A stretch of DNA of 64,000 bases from Paracoccus everestensis (GCF_021491915.1 NZ_CP090836.1:2714501-2778500); one strand, 5' to 3'; shown: positions 7,997-17,821, counted from the first letter of the stretch. Program-made: numbers and translations. Notes: generated from the letters alone by a model not told the origin.

Positions 7997-8986
7997 TCAG
8001 GCAGTGGCCCCTGCGAGGCTGTGCCATTCCGCCATCAACGCGCCGGGGTCGAGTTCCTGCGGCAGGCGGCGCTGCGCCAGGGCGGCATCGGCGCGGCGTT
8101 GGGCATCTGGCGACATGGCGCCTGCGGCTTCGACCACCGGTTCCATGTCCGCAACCGTGCCGTTGCAATGCAGCACCAGGTCGCAGCCAGCGGCAATGGA
8201 GGCCGTCGCCCGTTCGGCTTGTGTTCCCGACAGGGCGTTCATGGTGATGTCGTCGGTCATCAGCAGACCGTCAAAGCCGATCCGGTCGCGGATCAGGCCG
8301 ATCATCCGGGGGGATGCCGTGGCCGGGGCGTCGTCCAGGGCCGTAAAGCGGATATGCGCGGTCATGCCCATCGGCAGGTCGCGCAAGGCATGAAAGGGAG
8401 CAAAGTCCAGGACTTCCAGGTCTTCCACCGCAGCCGCGACAATGGGCAGGTCGTGGTGGCTGTCGGCGATGGCGCGCCCATGGCCCGGCAGATGCTTCAT
8501 CACCGGCAACACGCCTGCGGCCAGCATCCCGTCGGCGCCTGCGCGGCCAAGAACGGCAACCGTGGCAGGGTCCGTGCCGAGGCAACGGTTGCGCAGGAAC
8601 GGATGGGTGTCGGCCTGCGCCACGTCCAGCGTGGGGGCGCAGTTGCTGTCGATCCCCACGGCCCGCAGTTCGCGTCCGATCAGGTGATAGCGCAGCCACA
8701 TCGCGCGCGGCCCGGCAGCCGCCTGATCCAGAGGCGCGGGCCAGTCGGCCCAATGGGGCGCGCGCAAACGCTGCACCCGTCCGCCTTCCTGATCGACGGT
8801 GATCACCGCATCGCGGCCCACCGCGTCACGCAGATCACCCGTCAGGCGGCACAACTGATCGGGGCTTTCGACATTGCGCCCGAACAGGATAAAGCCCCAA
8901 GGGTCGGCCGCGCGGAAAAAAGCCCGCTCGGCCGCCGTCAGTCTGGTCCCGGCGATGCCGCCGAGGATCGTGGCGTTGGCAGCCAT
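7997..8986 (-). CDS. nagZ: beta-N-acetylhexosaminidase (GH3)
   Basis: Cytosolic peptidoglycan-recycling enzyme that removes GlcNAc from anhydromuropeptides. The 329 residues from the ATG at 8986 match NagZ. VDQEGGRVQRL (64-74) is the GH3 substrate loop, KHLPGHG (164-170) carries the general-acid His loop, and TDDITM (244-249) holds the nucleophile Asp. The start touches the stop of the upstream SPOR gene (TGATG). The SPOR-nagZ coupling fits a shared role at the cell wall. Confidence 0.95.
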   Translation of the reverse strand: MAANATILGGIAGTRLTAAERAFFRAADPWGFILFGRNVESPDQLCRLTGDLRDAVGRDAVITVDQEGGRVQRLRAPHWADWPAPLDQAAAGPRAMWLRYHLIGRELRAVGIDSNCAPTLDVAQADTHPFLRNRCLGTDPATVAVLGRAGADGMLAAGVLPVMKHLPGHGRAIADSHHDLPIVAAAVEDLEVLDFAPFHALRDLPMGMTAHIRFTALDDAPATASPRMIGLIRDRIGFDGLLMTDDITMNALSGTQAERATASIAAGCDLVLHCNGTVADMEPVVEAAGAMSPDAQRRADAALAQRRLPQELDPGALMAEWHSLAGATA

Positions 8987-10110
8987 CAGTTCAAGGCAAG
9001 GCAGTCCGTGCCCGCCGATTTCAGCGCGGCGCAGAACTGGCGTGCCTCGCCCAGCGAATCGAAGCCCGAGACGCGCAGCCGCCAGAAGGTGCGTCCGTTC
9101 GACTGGTGCTGCTGGATCACCTGCTGCTTGCCGCCAAAGACGACGTGCTTGTTCATCAGGCGGTTCCATTCGCTGGCCGCGATGGAATCGCTGTCAAAGG
9201 CGCCCAACTGGACCTGCGGGCCGCTGGCCTGGGACACCGGCGCGGGCGCAGGTGCCGCCTCGGGCCGCGCCTCGGCGGCAACGGGACGCGCATCGGTCGC
9301 GGTTGTCCCGGCCGAGGCCACGCGGGTGCTGCGCGGGCGCGGCGTGGGCCGGGGGGATGCGGTCAGCACGCCGGGATTGGCTTGGGCCTGGGCCTGGACC
9401 AAGGCCTCGGTGATGGCGGCGGCCTGCGCGGGCGCGCCATTTTCGTCGGTCAGCGCCTCGTTCACCGGGCCTTCGCTGGCGGGGGCGTCGATGATCGTGG
9501 CGTCCTGCACGGCGCTGTCGGCCAAGGCCAGGCGCTGCGCCTCGGCCTGGGCTTCCGCCAAGGCGCGCGCTTCGCTATCGGACAAGGGCAGGACAGGTTC
9601 GCCGTCAAAGCTGAGCGGCGTTTCGGATACGACCGAAGGCTGGCGGGACGTGGCGCCAAGCTGGCCCATCGCCACGTCTTCGTCCGACAGACCGACCGGC
9701 GCGGGGGCAATGGCCACCTGCTGGGTCGGCTGGTGGTCGATCCCCTCGGCCACGGTATTGACCGCATAGCCGGTATAGTTCGTCAGCTCGCCGCCGGGAT
9801 CGGACGGAGTGGTGCGCGCATCGCCCGTGATGGCGCGGATCACCGGCACGCCCGACACGTCGCGCGACACCAGTTGCCATCCCCAGACCATCAGCCCGAC
9901 CATCAGCACAACCGAGGCGACCGCGCCCAGGTAATGCGTCAACCGCGCGAACCGGGCGGTCAGGCTGTCGTTGCCCTGAGGGTCCGACGCCGATCGCGCC
10001 CCGTCCCGGTGCGGCTGGTCGTCCCGGCCGCCCCCTTCATAGGAAAATTCGCGCTTCACCTTGTGCCGCGAGAAAACATAGCCGCCTTCGCGGAAATCCA
10101 TCACTGCCAT
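8986..10110 (-). CDS. SPOR-domain membrane protein
   Basis: Inner-membrane protein with a periplasmic peptidoglycan-binding domain. From the ATG at 10110 it has 374 residues: a basic cytosolic segment (about 1-55), one TM helix (LGAVASVVLMVGLMVWGW, about 58-75), a long low-complexity linker rich in Ala, Pro, Gln and Glu, and a C-terminal SPOR domain (VQLGAFDSDSIAASEWNRL onward) that would bind denuded glycan at the division site. The argS-SPOR-nagZ-scpAB arrangement is conserved in Rhodobacteraceae. The exact start could also be the Met three residues later. Confidence 0.85.
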   Translation of the reverse strand: MAVMDFREGGYVFSRHKVKREFSYEGGGRDDQPHRDGARSASDPQGNDSLTARFARLTHYLGAVASVVLMVGLMVWGWQLVSRDVSGVPVIRAITGDARTTPSDPGGELTNYTGYAVNTVAEGIDHQPTQQVAIAPAPVGLSDEDVAMGQLGATSRQPSVVSETPLSFDGEPVLPLSDSEARALAEAQAEAQRLALADSAVQDATIIDAPASEGPVNEALTDENGAPAQAAAITEALVQAQAQANPGVLTASPRPTPRPRSTRVASAGTTATDARPVAAEARPEAAPAPAPVSQASGPQVQLGAFDSDSIAASEWNRLMNKHVVFGGKQQVIQQHQSNGRTFWRLRVSGFDSLGEARQFCAALKSAGTDCLALN

Positions 10111-10183
10111 AGCCTGCCTGCCTGCCGGTTGATCCGACTTGAACTTGACTGCCCGTTCCGACCGGTGGGGGCGCTTTGTGAAG

Positions 10184-11929
10184 TCAGCGCATTTCCTTGA
10201 CCGGCGTGACCCCAAGGATAGCGAGACCACATGAAATAACAACGCCAACTGCACGCACCAGCGCGATTTTTGCTTGCGACGTGTCCGGATTGCCATCTTG
10301 CACAAAGCGCAACGACGGATCGTCATTGCCGCGGTTCCAGAGCGAATGCAGGTCAGATGCGATGTCGTACAGGAAAAAGGCGATGCGATGCGGTTCATGC
10401 GCACGGGCCGCGTGTTCGACCAGGCGCGGCCATTCGGCGACTTTCCGCGCCAGATCCAGCTCGGCCGGATGGGAAAGCTGTGTCAAATCCGCCGATGCCA
10501 GGACCGAATCACCGACCTCGATCCCCGAATCAGTTGCCCGGCGCAGGACGGAATGAACCCGCGCGCTGGCGTATTGGACATACCAGACCGGGTTGTCCTT
10601 GGACTGTTCCAGAACCTTGGCAAAATCGAAATCCAGCGCCGCGTCGTTCTTGCGCGTCAGCATGATAAAGCGCGTCACGTCGGCGCCCGCCTCCTCGACC
10701 ACGTCGCGCAGGGTGACGAATGTGCCCGCACGCTTGGACATCTTGAACGGCTCGCCGTTCTTGAACAGCTTGACCAGTTGGATCAGCTTGATGTCCAGCG
10801 GCACCCGGCCGTTCGACAAGGCCGCGACCGCCGCCTGCATCCGCTTGACATAGCCGCCGTGATCGGCGCCGAATACGTCGATCAGCTGGTCGAAGCCCCG
10901 GTCGATCTTGGACCAGTGATAGGCAATGTCGGGCGCGAAATAGGTCCAGGCCCCGTCCGACTTCTGGATGGGCCGGTCCACGTCGTCGCCATGGGCGGTG
11001 GACCGGAACAAAAGCTGCTCACGCTCCTCCCAATCCTCGTGCAGTTTTCCCTTGGGCGGCTCCAGCACGCCGCGATAGATCAGGTCCAGCGACCGCAACC
11101 GCTCGATCGCGGCCTCGATCTGGCCGGTGCCGTAAAGTGCCTTTTCGCTGGAATAAACATCCATGCGGACGCCCAGTGCCGCAAGATCGCCGCGGATCAT
11201 CTCCATCATCGCCAGGATGGCGAAATCGCGCACCTCGTCCAGCCATTCGCCTTCGGGCCGATCCAGCAGACGGGTGCCGTACTTGTCCTTCAGCGCCTCG
11301 CCCACGGGGATCAGGTAATCGCCCGGATAAAGCCCTTCGCGGATTTCGGGTTCCAGGCCATTGGCCTCGCGGTAACGCTCGTATGCCGACCGGGCCAGCA
11401 CGTCGACCTGTGCGCCGCCGTCGTTGATATAGTATTCGCGCGTCACCTCGTGGCCCGAAAACGCCAGCAGGTTCGCAAGCGCATCGCCAAAGACGGCGCC
11501 GCGCACATGGCCCACGTGCATCGGGCCGGTGGGATTGGCGCTGACGAATTCGACATTGACCTTTTGCCCCGCGCCGATATCCGAGCGTCCAAAGGCATCC
11601 CCTTCGCGAATGGCGGTGCCGACGACGCCCTGCCAGACGGCGGGGGACAGGCGCAGGTTCAGGAACCCCGGTCCCGCGACTTCGGCCGCGGCAATGCGCG
11701 GATCGGTCAGGCGGGCGGCCAGGCGCTCGGCAATGTCGCGAGGCTTCATCCCGGCGGGCTTTGCCAGCACCATCGCGGCATTGGTGGCCATGTCGCCATG
11801 GGCGGGATCGCGCGGCGGTTCGACCGCGACATTGCCAAAATCCAAACCCTCGGGCAATTCGCCCGCCTGCATCATCTGCTGCAACGCGGCCAGCACGACG
11901 CCGCGCAGATCGGTGAATAGGTTCATCAT
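10184..11929 (-). CDS. argS: arginyl-tRNA synthetase
   Basis: Class I synthetase charging tRNA-Arg, 581 residues. It has the ArgRS-specific N-terminal Add1 domain, then the HVGH signature (residues 138-141) inside [19 protein letters not shown], the KMSKR loop in [12 protein letters not shown], and the C-terminal anticodon-binding DALR-type helices. The first two codons are both ATG and either could be used. It is the first gene of a minus-strand group continuing into SPOR and nagZ with a 73-base gap. Confidence 0.96.
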   Translation of the reverse strand: MMNLFTDLRGVVLAALQQMMQAGELPEGLDFGNVAVEPPRDPAHGDMATNAAMVLAKPAGMKPRDIAERLAARLTDPRIAAAEVAGPGFLNLRLSPAVWQGVVGTAIREGDAFGRSDIGAGQKVNVEFVSANPTGPMHVGHVRGAVFGDALANLLAFSGHEVTREYYINDGGAQVDVLARSAYERYREANGLEPEIREGLYPGDYLIPVGEALKDKYGTRLLDRPEGEWLDEVRDFAILAMMEMIRGDLAALGVRMDVYSSEKALYGTGQIEAAIERLRSLDLIYRGVLEPPKGKLHEDWEEREQLLFRSTAHGDDVDRPIQKSDGAWTYFAPDIAYHWSKIDRGFDQLIDVFGADHGGYVKRMQAAVAALSNGRVPLDIKLIQLVKLFKNGEPFKMSKRAGTFVTLRDVVEEAGADVTRFIMLTRKNDAALDFDFAKVLEQSKDNPVWYVQYASARVHSVLRRATDSGIEVGDSVLASADLTQLSHPAELDLARKVAEWPRLVEHAARAHEPHRIAFFLYDIASDLHSLWNRGNDDPSLRFVQDGNPDTSQAKIALVRAVGVVISCGLAILGVTPVKEMR

Positions 11930-12030
11930 CGCTTTCCTGACTGTCCGGTGCCGGTTATCGCCTGGGGCGGGGTTTGGTCAACACAAAGCCCGAAAACCTG
12001 CATTTTTCGTAAGGTTTCCGGGGCGAAACA

Positions 12031-12059
12031 TTGACGTGGCGGTCCACTTGGTCTAAGTC
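12031..12059 (+). promoter_or_regulatory. putative promoter of the DEAD-box helicase
   Basis: TTGACG (12031-12036) and TAAGTC (12054-12059) are separated by 17 bases. It would give a leader of about 135 bases before the helicase start at 12203, which is long for this genome and is a feature often seen with cold-regulated helicase genes. The rest of the gap 11930-12202 shows no supported gene. Confidence 0.45.
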
Positions 12060-12202
12060 GCTGCATGGTTCGCATCCGGCGGGCCGACTGAAGGGGCGTG
12101 CGAGTCTGCGTCCCATTGCAGGCCGCAGCAGCCACCCGGGCGACGCGGCAATGGAACGCCACGCGCCGGCCTGCCGCCGCGCAAGCCTTGGAAAGCCCCC
12201 GA

Positions 12203-14284
12203 ATGACGAAATTCTCCGATCTCAAGCTCGATCCCAACGTGATCAAGGCCATCGCCGAGGCCGGGTATGAAACGCCGACGCCTATCCAGGCCGGCGCCAT
12301 CCCTCCGGCCCTGGAAGGCCGCGACGTTCTGGGGATCGCGCAGACCGGCACGGGCAAGACGGCAGGCTTCGTGCTGCCGATGATCACCCTTCTGGGGCGC
12401 GGACGCGCGCGTGCGCGGATGCCGCGCAGCCTGGTCCTGTGCCCGACCCGCGAACTGGCGGCCCAGGTGGCCGAGAACTTTGACACCTATGCGAAACATA
12501 CCCGCCTGACCAAGGCGCTGCTGATCGGCGGCGTGTCCTTTGGCGAACAGGACAAGCTGATCGACCGGGGCGTGGACGTGCTGATCGCCACGCCGGGCCG
12601 GCTGCTGGACCATTTCGAACGCGGCAAGCTGTTGCTGACCGGCGTGCAGATCATGGTCGTGGACGAGGCCGACCGGATGCTGGACATGGGCTTCATCCCC
12701 GATATCGAACGCATCTTCCAACTGACGCCCTTTACCCGCCAGACGCTGTTCTTTTCGGCCACCATGGCGCCGGAAATCGAACGCATCACCAACACCTTCC
12801 TGCACGCCCCCGAACGGATCGAGGTCGCGCGCCAGGCCACCACAAGCGAAACGATCACCCAGAAGCTGGTCGAACTGACCCCCACCCGCCGCGACATGGC
12901 CGCCAAGCAGAAACGCGACCTGCTGCGCGCGCTGATCGACGCCGAAGGCCCGGAAACGGAAAGCGGCGGGCTGAAGAACGCCATCATCTTCTGCAACCGC
13001 AAGACCGACGTGGATATCCTGGCCAAGTCCCTGGCCAAGCACGGCTATGACGCGGCGCCGATCCATGGCGACCTGGACCAGAGCCACCGCACCCGCACCC
13101 TGGAAAGTTTCCGCGAAGGCAAGCTGAAATTCCTGATCGCCTCCGACGTGGCGGCGCGGGGCCTGGACATTCCGGCGGTCAGCCATGTGTTCAACTATGA
13201 CCTGCCCTCCCATGCCGAGGATTACGTCCACCGCATCGGCCGCACGGGCCGGGCGGGCCGCCTGGGCAGCGCCTTCAGCATCGCCACCCCGTCGGACGAG
13301 AAATATCTGACCGCCATCGAAAACCTCGTGAAACAAGCCCTGCCCCGTGTTCCCTTGCCCGAAGGCTTCACCTTGTCCGACACAGACCGCAACGCGGGCC
13401 GCGATGACCGCCGCCCCGCCCGCGACAAGACCCGCGGTCGCGACAAGGCCCGTGGCCGCGACGAAATCCGCAGCCGCGACGACGAACGGCGCGAACCCCG
13501 CGAAGAGCGCGCCGCCGAGCCTGTCGCGCGCGAGGAAACCCGCCGCGAACCCGTCCGCGAGGAACGCAAGGAGGAACGGCGCGAGGATCGCGGTCACGAG
13601 CGCCGGGAAGAACGGCGCGACGACCGCCGCGATCAGGGCCCCGAACGCCGTGGACGGCGCGACAACAATCGCGGTCCTGCGGTGATGGGCATGGGCGATC
13701 ATGTCCCGGAATTCATGCTGGTGGAACTGCGCCGCGCCCTGGCCTCGACCTCGCAGGACAGCGACGAACGTGCCCGGCCGGCGGAACCTGTCCAGCCGGT
13801 CGCGGCAGACAGCCAGGCCGACAAGCCGCGCCGTGGCCGCAACCGCCGCAAAAAGCCCGAGGCCCTGGCAGAAACTGCCGTCGTGGAAAGCCCGGTCGAT
13901 ACGGCCGCGCTCGAAGATGTGCAGGAAAGCCCGGCGCCTGAAACGCCGGCCAACGATCCTGTGGCGGAACAGGCCCCTGAGGCTTCGACGCCCGCTGCAG
14001 GTCCAGTGGCCGATCCCGCCACTGATCCCGTGGCGGAGGAAACGCCCAAGCCCAAGCGCACCCGCCGCAAGAAGGCCGAGGCAGACAGTCCGGCCGAGGC
14101 CAGCGAAACCCCGGCCGAGCCTGCGGAAAAGCCAAAACGGACCCGCCGCAAGAAAGCTGAAGCCCCCGCGGATGCCCCGCCGGCCGAAGCAGAAGCCGCG
14201 CCCAAGCACAAGCGCACGCGCCGCAAGAAAGCCGACCAGGCGGCCCCCGAAGCGCCCGCCGACAAGGCCGAGGCCGAGGCCTGA
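12203..14284 (+). CDS. DEAD-box ATP-dependent RNA helicase (RhlE-like) with charged tail
   Basis: RNA helicase of 693 residues. The core (about 1-390) shows the Q motif (TPIQ), Walker A AQTGTGKT (46-53), PTREL, TPGR, DEAD (155-158), SAT and HRIGRTGRAGR. The remainder is an extended tail. It begins with an Arg/Asp/Glu-rich segment (about 400-500), continues with a DxVPEFMLVELRRAL helix, and ends in an Ala/Pro/Glu region with KRTRRKKA repeated three times. The tail is probably disordered and RNA-binding. I chose the ATG at 12203 because the fold begins there (MTKFSDLKLD). lnt follows after nine bases. Confidence 0.92.
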   Translation: MTKFSDLKLDPNVIKAIAEAGYETPTPIQAGAIPPALEGRDVLGIAQTGTGKTAGFVLPMITLLGRGRARARMPRSLVLCPTRELAAQVAENFDTYAKHTRLTKALLIGGVSFGEQDKLIDRGVDVLIATPGRLLDHFERGKLLLTGVQIMVVDEADRMLDMGFIPDIERIFQLTPFTRQTLFFSATMAPEIERITNTFLHAPERIEVARQATTSETITQKLVELTPTRRDMAAKQKRDLLRALIDAEGPETESGGLKNAIIFCNRKTDVDILAKSLAKHGYDAAPIHGDLDQSHRTRTLESFREGKLKFLIASDVAARGLDIPAVSHVFNYDLPSHAEDYVHRIGRTGRAGRLGSAFSIATPSDEKYLTAIENLVKQALPRVPLPEGFTLSDTDRNAGRDDRRPARDKTRGRDKARGRDEIRSRDDERREPREERAAEPVAREETRREPVREERKEERREDRGHERREERRDDRRDQGPERRGRRDNNRGPAVMGMGDHVPEFMLVELRRALASTSQDSDERARPAEPVQPVAADSQADKPRRGRNRRKKPEALAETAVVESPVDTAALEDVQESPAPETPANDPVAEQAPEASTPAAGPVADPATDPVAEETPKPKRTRRKKAEADSPAEASETPAEPAEKPKRTRRKKAEAPADAPPAEAEAAPKHKRTRRKKADQAAPEAPADKAEAEA

Positions 14285-14293
14285 GCACAGCCG

Positions 14294-15757
14294 ATGCGCG
14301 GCCGTCCGCCCCTGCGGCAGCTTTTGGCCCCGCTTGCGCTTGGCCTGATCGCGGCGCTTGGCCTGGCACCCTTTGACATCTGGATCGCCACGCCCTTGGC
14401 CTTGGCGGTCCTGATCCGGCACGTCGCGGGGTCGGGCGGGGTCTTCTGGCCCCTCTTGGCTGCGGGCTTTGGCTGGTTTGCCTTGTCGATGTCCTGGATC
14501 GTCGAGCCGTTCCTGGTCGAACCTGACATCTATGGCTGGATGGCCCCCTTTGCCCTGGTCATGATGGCCGGGGGCGGGGCGCTGTTCTGGGCAATCCCCG
14601 CCACCTTTGCCACGCGCCTGACCCCCCTCGGGCCGCGCCGGGCCATTGCGATTGCCGCATCCCTGGTGCTGTCCGACTGGCTTCGGGGCTGGATCTTTAC
14701 CGGCCTGCCCTGGGCGCTGATCGGCCATGCCTGGATCGACACGCCGGTGGCGCAGGCTGCCGCCTGGACCGGCGCCATCGGGCTGAGCGCGATCACCTTG
14801 GGACTGGCGGTCCTTCCCTCGCTGATCCGCCCCTTGCCTGCCGCTGCGGTGGCCTTGACGCTGGCCGGCGGGCTGTGGGCGGCAGGGCAGGCGCGGCTGG
14901 CGCAACCGCTGCCTGCCGATACCCCCACGATCCTGCGCATCGTCCAGCCTAACGCCGAACAGCACCTGAAATGGGATCCCGAATGGGCCGCGATCTTTTT
15001 CCAGCGGTTGCTGGACCTGTCTGCGCAACCGGGACAGCGCGATCTGGTCATCTGGCCCGAAACAGCGGTGAACTTCCTGCTGGAGGACGCAGGCCCTGTC
15101 CTGCCCGCCATGGCCCAGGCCGCAGGCGCACCCCTGGTCATGGGCATCCAGCGTCGCGACGGCAGCCGGTTCTATAACAGCCTGGCCACGCTGAACCCCG
15201 ATACGACTATCGGCGCGCTGTATGACAAGTTCCACCTTGTCCCTTTCGGCGAATACATGCCTTGGGGCGATGCCCTGTCACGGATCGGCATCACCGCCTT
15301 TGCAGCGCAACAGGGCAACGGCTACTCCTCCGGCTCCGGCCCATCGATCATGTCCGTGCCAGACCTGCCTTCCTTCCAGCCGCTGATCTGCTACGAAGCG
15401 ATCTTTTCCCACCACCTCCGGGGCCTTGACGGCCGCCCGGCCTGGCTGCTGCAAGCCACCAACGACGCCTGGTTCGGCCAGTTCTCCGGTCCCTACCAGC
15501 ACCTCACTCAGGCCCGGCTACGCACGATCGAATCCGGCCTGCCGCTGGTCCGCGCGGCCAATACCGGCATCAGCGCGGTCATCGACCCCCATGGCCAAGT
15601 CCGCCAATCGCTCGGCCTGGGGGTGGAGGGAAAAATCGACGCGGCCCTGCCTGCCGCACTGCAGGAAACCGCCTGGATGACATGGGGCAATGCGCCTGTC
15701 GTCCTGTTCGCCTTATTGGTCCTTCTTGCGGCGACGTTGCCCCGCAAGCGCCGTTGA
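14294..15757 (+). CDS. lnt: apolipoprotein N-acyltransferase
   Basis: Inner-membrane enzyme that adds the third acyl chain to the N-terminal Cys of lipoproteins. It has 487 residues, with about six N-terminal TM helices, a periplasmic nitrilase domain and one C-terminal TM helix. The catalytic triad is visible: Glu in VIWPETAVNF, Lys in YDKFHLVPFGEYMP and Cys in LICYEAIFSHH. It closely follows the helicase gene and may share its transcript. It ends at a dispersed repeat element facing the J-domain gene. Confidence 0.95.
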   Translation: MRGRPPLRQLLAPLALGLIAALGLAPFDIWIATPLALAVLIRHVAGSGGVFWPLLAAGFGWFALSMSWIVEPFLVEPDIYGWMAPFALVMMAGGGALFWAIPATFATRLTPLGPRRAIAIAASLVLSDWLRGWIFTGLPWALIGHAWIDTPVAQAAAWTGAIGLSAITLGLAVLPSLIRPLPAAAVALTLAGGLWAAGQARLAQPLPADTPTILRIVQPNAEQHLKWDPEWAAIFFQRLLDLSAQPGQRDLVIWPETAVNFLLEDAGPVLPAMAQAAGAPLVMGIQRRDGSRFYNSLATLNPDTTIGALYDKFHLVPFGEYMPWGDALSRIGITAFAAQQGNGYSSGSGPSIMSVPDLPSFQPLICYEAIFSHHLRGLDGRPAWLLQATNDAWFGQFSGPYQHLTQARLRTIESGLPLVRAANTGISAVIDPHGQVRQSLGLGVEGKIDAALPAALQETAWMTWGNAPVVLFALLVLLAATLPRKRR

Positions 15758-15762
15758 CCGCG

Positions 15763-15830
15763 TCTTCTTCACTCAAATATCCGCGGGGGAGGCCGCGCAG
15801 CGGACGGGGGCGGCAGCCCCCTGCCCGGCC
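15763..15830 (+). repeat. dispersed intergenic element, copy 3
   Basis: TCTTCTTCAC arm, CAAATATCC core, then GGGGGCGGCAGCCCCC-type hairpins. It fills the space between the convergent stops of lnt and the J-domain gene. Confidence 0.8.
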
Positions 15831-16457
15831 TCAGTCCTTGAAGAACCGGCTGTCCTTGACCTGATCCCAGGCCCAGACCACCTCGGACAGGCGATCCTCG
15901 TCCGACCGGTCGCCGCCATTCATGTCGGGATGCAGGTCTTTCACCAACGACTTGTACTGCTTGCGGATCTCGGCCCGGGTCCAGTTGTCCTTGGCTTCCA
16001 GGATATCCAGGGCCTTGCGTTCAGTGGGCGGCAACTTGCGGCTGGCCTTGGCGCGGGCCTCGGGGGCAGTGCCATTGGCGCCCAGAATCTCCAGCGGGTC
16101 GCTGACGCCGTGGCGCGCCCACTTGTCCTCGGCCGCGGCGCGCCCAAAGGGCTTGGTGGGACGTTCCCAGACGGTGGCGTTGTCGATGAACTGCTGGAAT
16201 TCTTCCTCGGACTGGCCCTGGAAGTAATTCCAGTTCGCATTGTATTCGCGGACATGGTCCTTGCAGAACCAGAAATAGTCGTCCAGATGCCGGGGGTTCT
16301 TGGGCGCGCGATATTGGCCGGGTTCGTCGCAGCCCTGCTTGTCGCAGATGCGGGTCGAGGTCTCGAAGGCGCCCGACATACCGCGACGGCCCTTGTTCTT
16401 GCGCTTCTTGTCCTTCGCGGCCGAAATGTCGAAGCCGAACGGGTCGTTACTGCTCAT
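15831..16457 (-). CDS. J-domain protein with N-terminal zinc-binding motif
   Basis: Probable DnaK co-chaperone of 208 residues. The J domain is at the C-terminus (about 145-205), with the HPD triad in DLHPDMNGG that stimulates DnaK ATPase. The N-terminal half carries Cys38, Cys43, Cys65 and His68, spaced like a single zinc site, within a region conserved in alphaproteobacteria (YFWFCKDHVREYNANWNYF). There is no G/F-rich segment or DnaJ zinc finger, so this is a class III J protein. It is divergent from bolA with about 70 bases between starts. Clients are unknown. Confidence 0.85.
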   Translation of the reverse strand: MSSNDPFGFDISAAKDKKRKNKGRRGMSGAFETSTRICDKQGCDEPGQYRAPKNPRHLDDYFWFCKDHVREYNANWNYFQGQSEEEFQQFIDNATVWERPTKPFGRAAAEDKWARHGVSDPLEILGANGTAPEARAKASRKLPPTERKALDILEAKDNWTRAEIRKQYKSLVKDLHPDMNGGDRSDEDRLSEVVWAWDQVKDSRFFKD

Positions 16458-16526
16458 CCTGGGGCACCTTTGCGACTCGGAGGCGGCAGTTTAGGGTTTT
16501 TGACGCGACATGAAAGGTCTTGACGG

Positions 16527-16778
16527 ATGATTGCAGATGAAATGCGCGAAAGGCTGGGCGCGCTGACCCCCACCCGGCTGGAGGTCATCGACGAAAGCGA
16601 AAGCCATCGGGGCCATGCCGGATACCGCGATGGCGGGCAGACTCACTTCCGCATCCGCATGGCCAGCCCCGCTTTCGCCGGCCTTGGGCGCGTGCAGCGC
16701 CACCGGCTGGTCCACCAGACCTTGGGCGACATCGTGCCGCGCATCCATGCCCTGGCGCTTGATCTGACGGATGCCTAG
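16527..16778 (+). CDS. bolA: BolA family protein
   Basis: Small protein of 83 residues with the BolA class II KH-like fold. The conserved elements are ESHRGHAGY (the invariant-type loop with possible Fe-S ligand His), THFRIRM and the HRLVHQTLGD helix followed by IHALALDL. BolA proteins partner with monothiol glutaredoxins in iron-sulfur trafficking or regulation; no glutaredoxin gene is in this window. Divergent from the J-domain gene, followed on the same strand by glpX after 77 bases. Confidence 0.92.
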   Translation: MIADEMRERLGALTPTRLEVIDESESHRGHAGYRDGGQTHFRIRMASPAFAGLGRVQRHRLVHQTLGDIVPRIHALALDLTDA

Positions 16779-16855
16779 GCGTTAGCGCCGACAGGCTTGC
16801 CGCTGCAGCGGGTGGGGCGTAAGACCCGTCCAAGCTGTCGCAACGAGGGATGGAC

Positions 16856-17821
16856 ATGACCGCGCCCAAGGACTTCAACGACCGGATGCTTTCGCTGGGC
16901 CTGGCCCGCGTCAGCGAGGCTGCGGCCCATGCCTCGGCCCGGCTGATCGGGCGCGGCGACGAAAAGGCCGCCGACCAGGCCGCCGTCAACGCCATGCGCG
17001 ACCAGTTGAACATGCTGGACATCAAGGGCGTCGTGGTCATCGGCGAGGGCGAGCGCGACGAGGCGCCGATGCTGTATATCGGCGAGGAAGTCGGCACCGG
17101 CGAAGGCCCCGAGGTGGACATCGCCCTTGATCCGCTGGAAGGCACCACCTTGACCGCCAAGGACATGCCGAACGCGCTGACCGTGATCGCAATGGCCCAG
17201 CGGGGCACCCTGCTGCACGCGCCGGACGTTTATATGGAAAAGCTGGCCATCGGGCCGGGATATCCGACCGATGTGGTCAGCCTGGAGATGACACCCTCGG
17301 AGCGTATCCGCGCCCTTGCCGACGCGCGCGGCGTCAAGGACAGCGACATCACCGTCTGTATCCTGGAACGTCCCCGGCACGAGGATCTGGTGGCCGAGGT
17401 CCGGTCCACCGGCGCGGCGATCCGGCTGATCACCGATGGCGACGTGGCCGGTGTGATCCATTGCGCCGAGGCCGAACTGACCGGCATCGACATGTATATG
17501 GGTTCCGGCGGCGCCCCCGAGGGCGTCCTGGCGGCATCCGCGCTGAAATGCATGGGCGGACAGATGTGGGGCAAGCTGCTGTTTCGCAACGACGACGAAC
17601 GCGGCCGCGCGCGCAAGGCGGGCATCACCGATCTTGACCGAATCTATGGGCGCGACGAACTGGTGACGGGCGACGTGATCTTTGCCGCGACCGGGGTCAC
17701 GAACGGGTCGATCGTGGCTGGCGTCAAGCGCGAGCCCGGCTATCTGACGACCGAGACGATCCTGATGCGGTCCAAGACCGGATCGGTCCGGCGGATGATC
17801 TATCGCAACCCGATCAAGTAA
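16856..17821 (+). CDS. glpX: class II fructose-1,6-bisphosphatase
   Basis: Hydrolyses fructose-1,6-bisphosphate in gluconeogenesis (and possibly the Calvin cycle in relatives). 321 residues, typical for GlpX. Motifs include GEGERDEAPMLYIGEEVG (metal and substrate site), DPLEGTTLTAKDMPNALTV, and GGAPEGVLAASALKCMGG. The ATG at 16856 was preferred over the one at 16850 because the GAGGGA ribosome-binding site overlaps the earlier codon and is correctly spaced for the later one. recJ follows across a repeat element. Confidence 0.94.
   Translation: MTAPKDFNDRMLSLGLARVSEAAAHASARLIGRGDEKAADQAAVNAMRDQLNMLDIKGVVVIGEGERDEAPMLYIGEEVGTGEGPEVDIALDPLEGTTLTAKDMPNALTVIAMAQRGTLLHAPDVYMEKLAIGPGYPTDVVSLEMTPSERIRALADARGVKDSDITVCILERPRHEDLVAEVRSTGAAIRLITDGDVAGVIHCAEAELTGIDMYMGSGGAPEGVLAASALKCMGGQMWGKLLFRNDDERGRARKAGITDLDRIYGRDELVTGDVIFAATGVTNGSIVAGVKREPGYLTTETILMRSKTGSVRRMIYRNPIK

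Noticed and set aside
6956..9769. Open frame of 937 codons on the plus strand opposite scpA and nagZ
   Set aside because: Same GC shadow effect. It crosses three well-supported minus-strand genes and an intergenic repeat.
12053..15235. Open frame of 1060 codons on the minus strand opposite the helicase and lnt genes
   Set aside because: High GC at third positions of the real genes suppresses stops on the other strand. The translation is low-complexity Arg/Gly/His with no family match, while the plus strand encodes two clear proteins.
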